Source: Nocardia elegans NBRC 108235 (lineage in GTDB: Bacteria; Actinomycetota; Actinomycetes; Mycobacteriales; Mycobacteriaceae). From it: a stretch of DNA of 64,000 bases. Shown piece by piece: positions 17,062 through 25,386 of the stretch; position 1 is the stretch's first letter, and every line of letters begins with the position of its first letter. The translations under genes were made by a program, and so were the position numbers. The stretch lies in NCBI RefSeq assembly GCF_001612845.1, contig NZ_BDBF01000001.1, positions 248,001-312,000 of the forward strand. Direction: 5' to 3'. Below the pieces are notes generated by a model. That model was given only the letters and a program-made list of their open reading frames with translations, was not told where the DNA came from and did no database searches.

Positions 17062-18069
17062 ATGGCCACCGACGATCGTTCGGATTCCCCGCAGCAGCCG
17101 CCGTCCGGCGAGCCGGGCCCACCCCCGGCGCCGCCGACCCGGGCCTACCCCGGCGGCGTGCCGGATCCGGGCGCCCAGCCCGGCGGGCCCGGCCCGCAGC
17201 AACCCGCTCCGCCGACCCAGGCCTATCCGGGACAGCCCGCCCCGCCGACACAGGCCTACCCCGGGCAGCAGGCGCCGCCGACCCAGGCGTATCCCGGCGG
17301 GCAACCGGTGCCGCCGCCCGGTTCTCAGGATCCCACCGTGCACGCGGGACAGGGATATCCCGCCGGCGTGCCGTATCCCGGGGACCCGAATCAGCCCCCG
17401 ATGTACGGGCAGGCATATCCGCCGGGCGGTTATCCCGAAGGCGGATATCCGGGCGCGCAACCGTATCCGCAGCCGTATCCCGACACGCAGTACGGGGGCG
17501 CGCAGCCCTACCCGTATCCGGGTGCGCTGCAACCGAATTCGGGTGGCGGCAAGGTGCTGGCGATCGTCGCGGCAGTGGTCGTGGCGGTCCTGGTCCTGGG
17601 CGCGGTCGTCGCGGTGATCGTGGTGCACAACCACAACAAGAACAGCGATACCGATGCGGCCGCCGGCCGGTCGACGAGCGCCGGCCCCTCCCCGACGTAT
17701 TCGACCTCGACCGCGCCCACGACCCGCGAGACCACCCGCTACGCTCCCCCGCCGCCTCCGCCGACCCCGGCCGACGTCTGGATCGCCGCGGGCTACGACG
17801 TCGATACCGGCAAGGTGACCTGGGCGCGCAGCACGGTCAGCTCCGACGACGCCACCAACCAGGTCCAAACCCGTTGCCCCGGTTGCGCACAGCCGGCCGC
17901 GTGGGCGCGCAACGCCTGCGTGGCGGTGGTGGTCGGCCAGAACAACGGCTGGGCCTCCACCTGGGGCACCACCGCCGAAGAGGCCGAATCCAAGGCCATC
18001 AGCAGCGCACAGGACAACTACGGGGTGTCGGGACCGTTCAACAAATGGTCCAAATGCGCGACGGAGTGA
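17062..18069 (+). CDS. Proline-rich single-pass membrane protein with a DUF4189-like domain
   Basis: A 335-residue protein in three parts. Residues 1-155 are Pro/Gly/Gln/Tyr-rich and contain 11-residue repeats (PPTQAYPGQ-type). One hydrophobic helix at about 160-190 (VLAIVAAVVVAVLVLGAVVA) follows. After a Thr/Ser linker, residues 235-335 resemble DUF4189 (VWIAAGYD, WARNACVAVVVGQNN, ISSAQDNYG). With no cleavable signal peptide, the repeat region should be cytosolic and the C-terminal domain outside. Such proline-rich heads occur in many actinobacterial envelope and kinase-linked proteins. The function is unknown. Confidence 0.85.
   Translation: MATDDRSDSPQQPPSGEPGPPPAPPTRAYPGGVPDPGAQPGGPGPQQPAPPTQAYPGQPAPPTQAYPGQQAPPTQAYPGGQPVPPPGSQDPTVHAGQGYPAGVPYPGDPNQPPMYGQAYPPGGYPEGGYPGAQPYPQPYPDTQYGGAQPYPYPGALQPNSGGGKVLAIVAAVVVAVLVLGAVVAVIVVHNHNKNSDTDAAAGRSTSAGPSPTYSTSTAPTTRETTRYAPPPPPPTPADVWIAAGYDVDTGKVTWARSTVSSDDATNQVQTRCPGCAQPAAWARNACVAVVVGQNNGWASTWGTTAEEAESKAISSAQDNYGVSGPFNKWSKCATE
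17209..17300 (+). repeat. 33-bp in-frame tandem repeats coding for PPTQAYPG units
   Basis: Copies begin at 17209, 17242 and 17275, each coding for about 11 residues (PPTQAYPGQPA-type). A diverged unit lies at 17131. The third bases vary between copies, so the repeat is old rather than a recent slippage product. Confidence 0.8.
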
Positions 18070-18141
18070 TCGCACCCTGACGATCGCTTCCCAGCAACGG
18101 GAGCAGTCACGCGCAGTGTCGGACTTATGCTTCCGGCAGTG

Positions 18142-18176
18142 CTGTCGGCCCGGACACGAGTCGTGTCCGGCGACAG
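18142..18176. terminator. Long hairpin between the DUF4189-like gene and the lysozyme-like gene
   Basis: CCGGACACGA (18150-18159) pairs with TCGTGTCCGG (18161-18170). An outer CTGTCG (18142-18147) pairs with CGACAG (18171-18176), leaving a 2-base bulge. It could terminate the upstream gene, which ended 73 bases earlier, or serve as an operator for the gene starting at 18255. The one-base spacer makes an operator plausible. Confidence 0.55.
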
Positions 18177-18254
18177 TGACGCACACGAACCGGCGTGCGG
18201 CGGAAGGCGGATCATGGTCATCCCAGGCGTGTCCGCGGTGAAAGCGAGGCAGCG

Positions 18255-19421
18255 ATGAGCCCCGATGGCACCATACGACTGGGCGACCTGCACAAACTTC
18301 CCGACTATGCACCAGAGGGTTTGATAGCGTTCTTCGATGCCGCCGAGGCGGTTATTCAGGAACAGATCCGCACGCTCGGATCGGGCCACCCGTCGGAAGC
18401 GCCCGACTTACGCGACAGACTCCGTGGTCAGGGTATATCCAATCCCGAGGACAAATCGGAGATGGTCGATAAGTACGGCAGTCACAAGAAACAGCTGAGC
18501 AACGCCGTATCCAATATTGAGCGAGACGACCACGGCGTCGTGAAACACACCGCCGGAATCGGCAAGGCTGTAACGGACGCTTATTCGGGCGTCGATACCG
18601 CGGTGCGGGAACTGAATACGAAGATCGACGCCTCTTGGAAGGTGAAGCCGGAGACCTGGAAAGACGACAACGGCAGAGAGCACAAGAGACTACCGAAGGC
18701 CATCGTCGACGGCTTGTTCAAGGCCATGTGGGAAACCCTGAGTACGACCTTCGACAAGGTCCACGGCGTCTCGGATCAGGCGGCGGCCGCGGCGCTGAAG
18801 ATAAAGGGCGACGCCCCGCCCTCCTCCCCCGGCAATCCGATACCGGCTGTGTCGCCCGGTTCGGGCCCCTCCGCGGGAGTCACCCCGGCGGGATACAACG
18901 GGAGCACTCCTTGGAGCGGCCAGTCGGGTTCCATGGGTACCGCGATCATTCCGACTACGGAGAAGCCCACCGCGATGGCGATGATGAAGTACCTCATCGA
19001 CACCTACCACTTCACCCCGGCACAGGCGGCCGGCATCGTCGCCAACGCGAAATTCGAGTCGGATTTCAACGTTTCCGCCACCGGCGACAAAGGATCGGCG
19101 AAGGGCCTGTTTCAGTGGCGTTTCGACCGACTGTCCGGCCTCAACGACTTCGCGAGCAAGAAGGACCCGCAGACGGGCAAGCAGAGGAATATCGGTGACT
19201 GGCATACCCACATCGATTACATGGTTCAGGAGTTGCGCAGCGGCGGCTACAACGCGGCCAATGCCGCCGTGAACTCGAACCCGAACGATGCCCGGCAGGT
19301 CGCGGCGGACTTCGACCATCTGTACGAGAAGAGCAGCGGTGACACTACGGACAAACGGCGCGAGTACGCGGCCGGGCTCCTGAAATCGTACAACGAGTCG
19401 AATTCGCCTCTCGCAGTGTAA
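18255..19421 (+). CDS. Putative secreted tail-tip-lysozyme-like protein with a helical N-terminus
   Basis: A 388-residue protein. Residues 1-190 are predicted mostly helical and contain YSGVD at 110-114, which fits the YxxxD/E export signal of type VII (ESX) substrates. No Sec signal peptide is present. A Pro/Ser/Gly linker (about 190-230) leads to a C-terminal domain (about 235-385, AAGIVANAKFESDFN, GSAKGLFQWRFDR, VAADFDHLYE) like phage tail-tip lysozymes; the Glu of KFESDF is the likely catalytic residue. Codon use at the 5' end is less GC-rich than in the neighbours. The start at 18255 follows AGGCAGCG. It could be a secreted peptidoglycan hydrolase or a toxin. No immunity gene was recognised. 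Confidence 0.75.
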   Translation: MSPDGTIRLGDLHKLPDYAPEGLIAFFDAAEAVIQEQIRTLGSGHPSEAPDLRDRLRGQGISNPEDKSEMVDKYGSHKKQLSNAVSNIERDDHGVVKHTAGIGKAVTDAYSGVDTAVRELNTKIDASWKVKPETWKDDNGREHKRLPKAIVDGLFKAMWETLSTTFDKVHGVSDQAAAAALKIKGDAPPSSPGNPIPAVSPGSGPSAGVTPAGYNGSTPWSGQSGSMGTAIIPTTEKPTAMAMMKYLIDTYHFTPAQAAGIVANAKFESDFNVSATGDKGSAKGLFQWRFDRLSGLNDFASKKDPQTGKQRNIGDWHTHIDYMVQELRSGGYNAANAAVNSNPNDARQVAADFDHLYEKSSGDTTDKRREYAAGLLKSYNESNSPLAV

Positions 19422-19432
19422 CTTCGCGTCGA

Positions 19433-20473
19433 TCAGGGCACGATGACGGCGCGGCCGCGCAGGGTGCCCGCCGCGAGCCTGCGGTATGCCTCGGGACCGT
19501 CGTCGAGGGTGAAACGTTCGACAGCGATATCGAGGACACCCTCGTGCGCCAGGTCGACGAGTTCGATGAGTTCGGCCCGTGTTCCCCAGTACGGCGAGGT
19601 CACCGCCGCCTCGTAGGGGCTGATGCCGAATCCGACCCGGGCCGCGGCCTTTCCGTCGCCGAGGCCGACGATGGTGACATCGGAGTCCACTCCGGCGACC
19701 GCCATGGCGGTGTCGACGGTCGGCTGATAGCCGACGAAGTCGAGCACCAGGCTCGCACCCGCCGCACCCGTGATCTTGCGGACGTTGTCGGCAGCCGCCG
19801 CATCCGACAGCACCGCCTCGTGCGCACCCACCGACTTCGCGAACTCGAGTTTGTCGTCGCTGACATCGAGGGCGACGACGCGTGCGGAGGACAGGTGCCG
19901 CAACAACTGGATAGCGACGTGACCGAGGCCGCCACTGCCGATCACCACCGCCCACGATCCGGGCCGCAGCTTGCCGAGCGATCGTTTGATCGCGTGATAA
20001 GGCGTGAGCCCGGCGTCGGTGAGCGGCACCGTCGCGACCGGATCCAGATCGCCGATCGGGACGAGGTGGCGGGGTGAGTCGACGATCAGATACTCGGCGA
20101 TCGCGCCCGGCGCGCCGAGGCCGGGCGGGAAGATACCGAGTTCGGCGGCGCGCGAGCAGTAGTTCTCCATGCCCTGCGCGCAGCACCAGCAGCCGCCACA
20201 TCCCCACGGGCCGTAGACCACGACGCTGGTGCCCACGTCGAGTCCGCGCACGCCGTCGCCGACGGCCGCGACCGTTCCGGCCCCTTCGTGCCCGAGGGTG
20301 AGCGGCAGTTCGAACCCGAACGCTTCGAGAGGCATCGACATCACGAAATCGTCGGAATGACAGACCCCGGCGGCGGTGACCTTCAGCAGCACCTCGCCCG
20401 GCCCCGGCTCGGGAGTGGGAATGTCGCGGACTTCCGGTTCGGCACCGACGGTGACGTACTGCAAAGCCTTCAT
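19433..20473 (-). CDS. Zinc-dependent secondary alcohol dehydrogenase (Rhodococcus ADH-A-like)
   Basis: A 346-residue medium-chain dehydrogenase. Catalytic zinc ligands appear in GVCHSDD and GHEGAG; four cysteines (CGGCWCCAQGMENYC) bind the structural zinc. The Rossmann motif is GSGGLG. The N-terminus and the segment VDSPRHLVPIGDLDPVA closely recall Rhodococcus ruber ADH-A, which oxidises secondary alcohols to ketones with NAD. ATG 20473 has GAGAGGA upstream. It converges on the lysozyme-like gene. It could feed ketones to the Baeyer-Villiger enzyme 18 kb away, but that is speculative. Confidence 0.92.
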   Translation of the reverse strand: MKALQYVTVGAEPEVRDIPTPEPGPGEVLLKVTAAGVCHSDDFVMSMPLEAFGFELPLTLGHEGAGTVAAVGDGVRGLDVGTSVVVYGPWGCGGCWCCAQGMENYCSRAAELGIFPPGLGAPGAIAEYLIVDSPRHLVPIGDLDPVATVPLTDAGLTPYHAIKRSLGKLRPGSWAVVIGSGGLGHVAIQLLRHLSSARVVALDVSDDKLEFAKSVGAHEAVLSDAAAADNVRKITGAAGASLVLDFVGYQPTVDTAMAVAGVDSDVTIVGLGDGKAAARVGFGISPYEAAVTSPYWGTRAELIELVDLAHEGVLDIAVERFTLDDGPEAYRRLAAGTLRGRAVIVP

Positions 20474-20569
20474 AGCGCTTTTCCTCTCGGTCGAGCAGCT
20501 GGGGTCGCGATGCACCGGCCTGGCACCTCACAGGCTAGTGCGTATCCGCTGCTCCCGGCGTTCGGCGCG

Positions 20570-20989
20570 CTACTCCTTCGAGTAGTCGGTGCTCAGCCAC
20601 CGTTCGGGCCGCATCCGGATCACCACCGAGTCCGGGCCGAGGTTCTGCTCGGCGAATGCGGCGCCCTCCTCGGGTCCCAGATAGCGCACCGCGATCGCGC
20701 GGACCACCTCGGACGACGCCGCGTCGATCGCGGTGACCGTGCCCTCGGCGGTGACATACCGGTACGGCGGCTGTTCCACCTGCGCGGTGATCGAGAACCG
20801 CCCGGCGGCCCGGATGAGCCGCTCCTTCAGCGTCCCGGCGTCGGTCCACAGCACGACCTCCCCGCCGGGCTCGTACCCGTACCAGATCGGCACCGCCAGC
20901 GGCGCCCGATCGGGCCGCTCGACGGCGATCACCCCCACGTGCAATTCGGCGAGGAACTTCTCACGCTCGGTACGGGTCATGGTCGGCAT
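20570..20989 (-). CDS. PPOX-class pyridoxamine 5'-phosphate oxidase-like flavin/F420 protein
   Basis: A 139-residue split-barrel protein. LAVPIWYGYEPGGEVVLWTD is the conserved first half, and ITAQVEQPPYRYVTAEGTV the second strand pair. The family binds FMN, F420 or haem and has many mycobacterial members of uncertain function. ATG 20989 follows AAAGGACC and gives the usual N-terminus (TRTEREKFLAELHVGVIAV). It is downstream of a P450 gene in the same direction, 57 bases away. Whether the two work together is unknown. Confidence 0.85.
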   Translation of the reverse strand: MPTMTRTEREKFLAELHVGVIAVERPDRAPLAVPIWYGYEPGGEVVLWTDAGTLKERLIRAAGRFSITAQVEQPPYRYVTAEGTVTAIDAASSEVVRAIAVRYLGPEEGAAFAEQNLGPDSVVIRMRPERWLSTDYSKE

Positions 20990-21046
20990 CGACGGTCCTT
21001 TCGCGAGTCGGGTCTGTGTTCGCGACAACCCGTGGCGACGGGTGTC

Positions 21047-22285
21047 CTATTCCGCACCGCGAATGAGCAGCGGCAGGGTGGTGTGGCGGCGCACGAGAAT
21101 GCTCGGGGTCCACTGCGGCGGCGCGGCGAGGCGGATGTCGGTGCTGCGGTCGAGGAGGGTCGTGATCGCGGTGCGTGCTTCCAGTTTCGCCAGGGCCGAG
21201 CCGACGCAGAAGTGGAGCCCGCGGCCGAAGGCGGTGTGCGACTTGATATTCGGACGATGCAACTCGACAGCGGCCGGTTCCGGGAAGATCGCCGGATCGC
21301 GATTGGCCGCGCCCCACAACAGCAGGAGATGGCTTCCGGCGGGCAGGGACACCTTCCCGAGACGGGTATCGGTGGTGACGTGGCGATAGTGGCCGCGAAA
21401 CGGGGATTCGAGGCGGAGCACCTCGTCGAGGAAGGCGGGAATCAGGTGCGGTTCGGCGCGCAGCAGGTGCTGAATATCGCTGCGGGTGGCCAGTATTCGG
21501 GCCGCCGAGGCGATCAGGCCGGCAGTGGATTCGCCGCCGGCGCCGACCAGTTGAACGAGAATCAGCACCGCGACATCCTCGGTGAGCGTGCCGGTGCGGC
21601 ACGCGCGGGCCAGCGCGTCGAGCACGGTCCGTGGCGGACCGTCGGGTTCCGCCGCGCCCCGCGTCCGCCGCAGCTGTTCGGCGAGGTAGCCGGCGAGCAG
21701 TGCCGCCGACTGCACCAGTCGCGGAAGGCGGTGCGCGTCCACCACGGCACCGAGCATTTCGGTGCTGTCGTAGGCCCATTCGAGCAGTTGTGGCACATCG
21801 TCGCCGGGCAGCCCGATCACCGCCGCGACGAGGGCGAGCGGCAGGCGGTCGGCCATCTCGGCGGCCCAGTCGATGCGGCCGTCGCGAACGTGTTCCGACC
21901 AGAGCCGGTCGACCAGATCCTCGGCCATCGGCGCGAGTTCCCGGATGCGCCCGGCCAGCACACTCGAGACGAGTTTGCGGTGAACGGCGTGGGACGGATC
22001 GTCGGCCGTGGCGAGAACATGCACCGCGCGACCGCCGCCGTCGAGATCGAAGGCGGTCGCAGCGGCTCCCGGATGACGCAGCAGTACCGCGGTGAGGTGG
22101 GAGGAGAACTCGGTGGTGCGGGCGGCCGCTTCGGTCACGAGATCCCACGACGACACCAGGTGAAAGCCGGTGCCGGGCACCCGGTAGACCGGTGCCTCGT
22201 CGCGCAGGCGGTCGAAGAGCGGATACGGATCGTCGAGATGGGCGGGCAGGAACAGTTCGGATCCGTCCGGCACTGTCGTGGTCAT
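21047..22285 (-). CDS. Cytochrome P450 with an atypical I-helix
   Basis: A 412-residue P450. The haem loop FGRGLHFC ends in Cys360 and the ExxR helix is DEVLRLES. The I-helix reads GAGGESTAG, so the usual acidic-Thr pair is Glu-Ser followed by Thr. Such changes can alter oxygen activation but are seen in working enzymes. ATG 22285 has GGAGGGAG upstream; the frame stays open further only over the divergent tetR promoter. It is divergent from a TetR gene, its probable repressor. The substrate is unknown. Confidence 0.9.
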   Translation of the reverse strand: MTTTVPDGSELFLPAHLDDPYPLFDRLRDEAPVYRVPGTGFHLVSSWDLVTEAAARTTEFSSHLTAVLLRHPGAAATAFDLDGGGRAVHVLATADDPSHAVHRKLVSSVLAGRIRELAPMAEDLVDRLWSEHVRDGRIDWAAEMADRLPLALVAAVIGLPGDDVPQLLEWAYDSTEMLGAVVDAHRLPRLVQSAALLAGYLAEQLRRTRGAAEPDGPPRTVLDALARACRTGTLTEDVAVLILVQLVGAGGESTAGLIASAARILATRSDIQHLLRAEPHLIPAFLDEVLRLESPFRGHYRHVTTDTRLGKVSLPAGSHLLLLWGAANRDPAIFPEPAAVELHRPNIKSHTAFGRGLHFCVGSALAKLEARTAITTLLDRSTDIRLAAPPQWTPSILVRRHTTLPLLIRGAE

Positions 22286-22484
22286 CGGTGAACTCCCTCC
22301 GGGAACGAGTGCGCTCACCGTGCGCGCGGTGGAGACGAGTGTCAATCGGTGTCGCACAGTGAGACGGTGAAGGCCGCCTCCGCGCGTTCGTCGACAAGCC
22401 CGAACACATGGACCGGGGCTATCTACGCACTTCACAGGCATGTACCGGGACAGCCAGGCGTGAGACAATGGCGTCATATCGTCT

Positions 22485-22496
22485 CGTCTCGAGACG
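22485..22496. promoter_or_regulatory. 12-bp palindrome upstream of tetR, candidate operator
   Basis: CGTCTCGAGACG is a perfect palindrome 29 bases before the chosen tetR start. GAGAC and GTCTC repeats extend around it (22462-22484). It lies between the divergent P450 and tetR genes. Confidence 0.5.
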
Positions 22497-22524
22497 CCGC
22501 AGAGTGAAGGGATCGTATCCGGCG

Positions 22525-23097
22525 ATGCGAACCACCGAGGTGGATTGGCTGGCGGGCGGGGTCCGGCGCACCGTCGCCCGCTCGCGCATCGAGGCGGCGG
22601 CCGCCGACCTCTTCCTGGAACGCGGAATAGACCGGGTGAGCATCGACGACGTGGCCGCACGCGTGGGCTGCTCCCGGGCCACCGTGTACCGGCACGTCGG
22701 CGGTAAGCCGGAACTGGTCCGGATCGTGACGGCCTCGGCGGCGCGGGATATCGCCGAACGCGTGGCGGCGACCGTGGCACCGCTGCGCGGCCCGCGGCGC
22801 GTGGTGGAGGCCGTCCTCGCCTCGCTCGCGGCGATCCGCGCCGAACCCACCCTGTCGGCGTTCCTGGCCGGTGCGGGCGCCACCGGCGACCAGGTGGTGG
22901 CCACGCCCGAACTGCGCGGCATCGCCACCGCACTCACCGGAATCGCCGCGGACGACGATGCCGCACAGTGGATCGTGCGGGTGGTGTTGTCGCTGCTCAC
23001 CTGGCCGCTGCCCGACGCCGCCGCGGAACGCCGGACGGTGGAGCGGTTCGTCGGCCCGCTCGTGATGCGTCCGGCCGGACCGGCGCGGAAGGGATGA
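22525..23097 (+). CDS. TetR-family transcriptional regulator
   Basis: A 190-residue regulator with the N-terminal helix-turn-helix VSIDDVAARVGCSRATVYRH (about 35-54). ATG 22525 is preferred because AAGGGAT lies upstream and the 12-bp palindrome then remains non-coding; in-frame starts at 22408 and 22468 would read through it. It is divergent from a P450 gene, which it probably controls, and its stop is 1 base before the start of a PfkB kinase gene, so the two are co-transcribed. The ligand is unknown. Confidence 0.85.
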   Translation: MRTTEVDWLAGGVRRTVARSRIEAAAADLFLERGIDRVSIDDVAARVGCSRATVYRHVGGKPELVRIVTASAARDIAERVAATVAPLRGPRRVVEAVLASLAAIRAEPTLSAFLAGAGATGDQVVATPELRGIATALTGIAADDDAAQWIVRVVLSLLTWPLPDAAAERRTVERFVGPLVMRPAGPARKG

Positions 23098-23098
23098 G

Positions 23099-23965
23099 AT
23101 GAACGTCCCCCTCTTCGTCGGTCTCACCACCGTCGACCTCGCCTACGCCGTCGACGCCTATCCGGCCGAGGACACCAAAACCCGTGCGCGCGACCAATTT
23201 CTGGGCGCCGGCGGACCGGCCGCCAATGCCGCGGTGGCGTGCGCGATACTGACCGGCGGGGCCCGGCTGCTCACCGCTGTCGGCCGGCATCCGCTCACCG
23301 CGCTGATCCGCGACGATCTGCGGTCCCACGGCGTGGAGCTCGTCGACACCACGGCGCGGCGCACCGATCCGCCGCCGATCTCGTCCATCGTGGTCGCGGC
23401 CGGTGCCGGGACGAGAACCATTGTCTCGCTGGACGGTTCGGGGATCGAGGCGCCGTTCGACCACGCATTCGCCGATCTCGTCCGGGAGGCGCCGGTGGTG
23501 CTCGTGGACGGGCATCACATCGAACTGGCCCTCGGCATCGCGCGGGTGGCGCGCGACGCGGGAGTTCCGGTGGTGCTCGACGGGGGACGCTGGAAGCCCG
23601 AACATGCGCAGCTGCTGCCGCTGGTCGACATCGCGATCTGCTCGGCCTCGTTCGCGCCGCCGGGCGCCGAGGACGTCTTCGACCACCTGCACCGGGTCGG
23701 GGTCCGGGCGGTGGCCGTCACTCGCGGACAGCAACCGATCCTCTACTCCGCCAATGGGATTCGAAGCGAGATCGCGGTGGGCGAGGTGGACGGCGCGGAT
23801 ACGCTCGGCGCCGGGGACATTCTGCACGGCGCGTTCTGCGCCTACCACTCGCGCGGCCACGACTTCGCCGACGCGCTCACCCGCGCCGCCGCGGTCGCCA
23901 CCCTGTCGTGCCGGTTCTTCGGCACCCGCGCATGGGGAGACCGGCTCGGTGAGCGGGCCGAATGA
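23099..23965 (+). CDS. PfkB-family carbohydrate kinase
   Basis: A 288-residue ribokinase-fold protein. The N-terminus FVGLTTVDLAYAVDAYPAED binds the sugar, AGGPAANAA (near 40) is PfkB signature 1, and DTLGAGDILHGAF (near 240) is signature 2 with the catalytic Asp. It phosphorylates a sugar or related alcohol with ATP. The start lies 1 base after the tetR stop, with GAAGGGATGAG as ribosome site. The closest well-known relatives are sulfofructose/ribokinase-like enzymes, but the substrate cannot be read from the sequence. Confidence 0.88.
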   Translation: MNVPLFVGLTTVDLAYAVDAYPAEDTKTRARDQFLGAGGPAANAAVACAILTGGARLLTAVGRHPLTALIRDDLRSHGVELVDTTARRTDPPPISSIVVAAGAGTRTIVSLDGSGIEAPFDHAFADLVREAPVVLVDGHHIELALGIARVARDAGVPVVLDGGRWKPEHAQLLPLVDIAICSASFAPPGAEDVFDHLHRVGVRAVAVTRGQQPILYSANGIRSEIAVGEVDGADTLGAGDILHGAFCAYHSRGHDFADALTRAAAVATLSCRFFGTRAWGDRLGERAE

Positions 23966-24057
23966 GATGAGCGGGCCGCGGTCCGCGACGGGACACGCTC
24001 ATCGAGTCGCACCGGCGAGACAGCCGGACTCGGGCGACCCGCGCACCCCGGGACAGC

Positions 24058-24726
24058 TCACCGACCCGGGCGAATGAGGTAGCCACCCGAGACCGCGCGC
24101 AGCACGAGGTCGGCTCGGTCCGCGGTCCGTGCGATGAGACGGGCATTCGGCAGGTCGCTGCCGGCCACCATGGCCTGTGCCCGATCCGGCGATTTACCGC
24201 CGCGCAGATGCCGGCGCAGCAGGCGCTGTTCGATGACCGCTTCCCCGGCATCGAGGTACCAGACCTCGTCGAGATATTCCCGCACCTCCCGCCATCCCGG
24301 CCGATCCAGCAGAAGGTAGTTCCCCTCCACGATCGCGACCCGTTCGCCGGTGAAGACCACCGCATCCGGGACGGGGTCGTGGCGGGCTCGATCGTAGACC
24401 GGCCACGGCACCGGCACGCCGATCGCACTGTCGCGCAACCGCCGCAGCCGGGCGACGAACGACGCCACATCGAAGGTATCGGGCCGCCCTTTGCGGGCGA
24501 GCGCGCCGGCGTCTCGGAGCAGTGCCGAGCTCAGATGGAATCCGTCCATCCCCGCCACCTCGGCGGACACTCCCGACGCCCGCACCGCATCCGCCAAACC
24601 CTGTGCCAGCGTGGACTTTCCCGCTCCCGGCGGTCCGGCGACACCGACCAGGTACCGGCGTCCGCCCGCATCATCCGCCGCGCGCACGATCCGCGCCGCC
24701 AGCTCACCCGGCCCCGTCACCTTCAT
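24058..24726 (-). CDS. P-loop nucleoside/sugar kinase (PRK/FrcK-like)
   Basis: A 222-residue kinase. The Walker A loop is GPPGAGKST at 31-39; GMDGFHLS and FDVASFVARL follow, as in the phosphoribulokinase/uridine kinase-like group that includes the fructose-transport kinase FrcK. The C-terminal IARTADRADLVLRAV is typical of this family. ATG 24726 lies 15 bases after lutC, so it may be the last gene of the lut operon. The substrate is unknown. It converges on the PfkB gene, so two small-molecule kinases end within 100 bases of each other. Confidence 0.82.
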   Translation of the reverse strand: MKVTGPGELAARIVRAADDAGGRRYLVGVAGPPGAGKSTLAQGLADAVRASGVSAEVAGMDGFHLSSALLRDAGALARKGRPDTFDVASFVARLRRLRDSAIGVPVPWPVYDRARHDPVPDAVVFTGERVAIVEGNYLLLDRPGWREVREYLDEVWYLDAGEAVIEQRLLRRHLRGGKSPDRAQAMVAGSDLPNARLIARTADRADLVLRAVSGGYLIRPGR

Positions 24727-24741
24727 GATGTTTCCCGCCCC

Positions 24742-25386
24742 TCATTCGACCAGGACGACGATCAACCGACGGGGCCCGTGCACGCCCTGCACGCGGGTCA
24801 TCTCGATATCCACGGTCGCCGACGGACCGCTGATCCAGGTTGTCGGCCGGCGCGGGTCGAGACGCGGAACAACCTCCGGCAGCGCGGATTTCACCTGCTC
24901 CGCGTGAACCACGCACACGTGACAGTCGGGCACGAGCGTGGGCGCGCGGCGGCCCTGGCCGGCGTCGCCGTCGAGCACGATCGTGCCCGATTGCGCGATC
25001 GCCGCGGCGCAGGTGGTCACGACCGCGTCGATCTCGTCCAGCTCGGGCGTGGTCAAGGGCGGGTCGTCGATCACGACGCGGCGCTCGGAGCGGTCCGCCC
25101 ACAGAGCCGTCCACATGTCCGGCAGTCCGGGTGGCGTCAGCACCACACGGGCCGACGCGCGCCGCAGTTCCCGATCCACGGCCGCCGCGACCCCCGCCCG
25201 CGTGGTCCGATGCACCTGCGCCCCATACCGTTCCAGTCGCTGTTCGAACAGGTCCAGGATCGCGGCGCGATCGTCGGGGTCGACGCCCGGCGCGGTCCGC
25301 AGGTAGTCACGCGGCACGGTGACAGCGTCCGCCGGTTCGCCGATGGCCTCGCGAATGCGCCGCAGAATCGTCTCGCGCGCATTCAC
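24742..25386 (-). CDS. lutC: LutC/YkgG-type lactate utilisation protein C
   Basis: A 214-residue DUF162 (LUD) protein. It is one subunit of the LutABC complex that oxidises L-lactate to pyruvate through iron-sulfur proteins. Visible features are RETILRRIREAIG at the start and ISGPSATVDIEMTRVQGVHGP near the end, the LUD signature. GTG 25386 overlaps the lutB stop (GTGA); the longer upstream frame overlaps lutB and is Arg-rich. It is the third gene of a minus-strand operon lutA-lutB-lutC. Confidence 0.92.
   Translation of the reverse strand: MNARETILRRIREAIGEPADAVTVPRDYLRTAPGVDPDDRAAILDLFEQRLERYGAQVHRTTRAGVAAAVDRELRRASARVVLTPPGLPDMWTALWADRSERRVVIDDPPLTTPELDEIDAVVTTCAAAIAQSGTIVLDGDAGQGRRAPTLVPDCHVCVVHAEQVKSALPEVVPRLDPRRPTTWISGPSATVDIEMTRVQGVHGPRRLIVVLVE

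Noticed and set aside
18255..19421. The lysozyme-like gene as part of a prophage
   Set aside because: No capsid, tail, portal or integrase genes surround it; both neighbours are chromosomal in type.
20288..22291. Long plus-strand frame opposite the P450 and PPOX genes
   Set aside because: Low-complexity translation, no start signal, and the opposite strand encodes a P450 with its haem motif.
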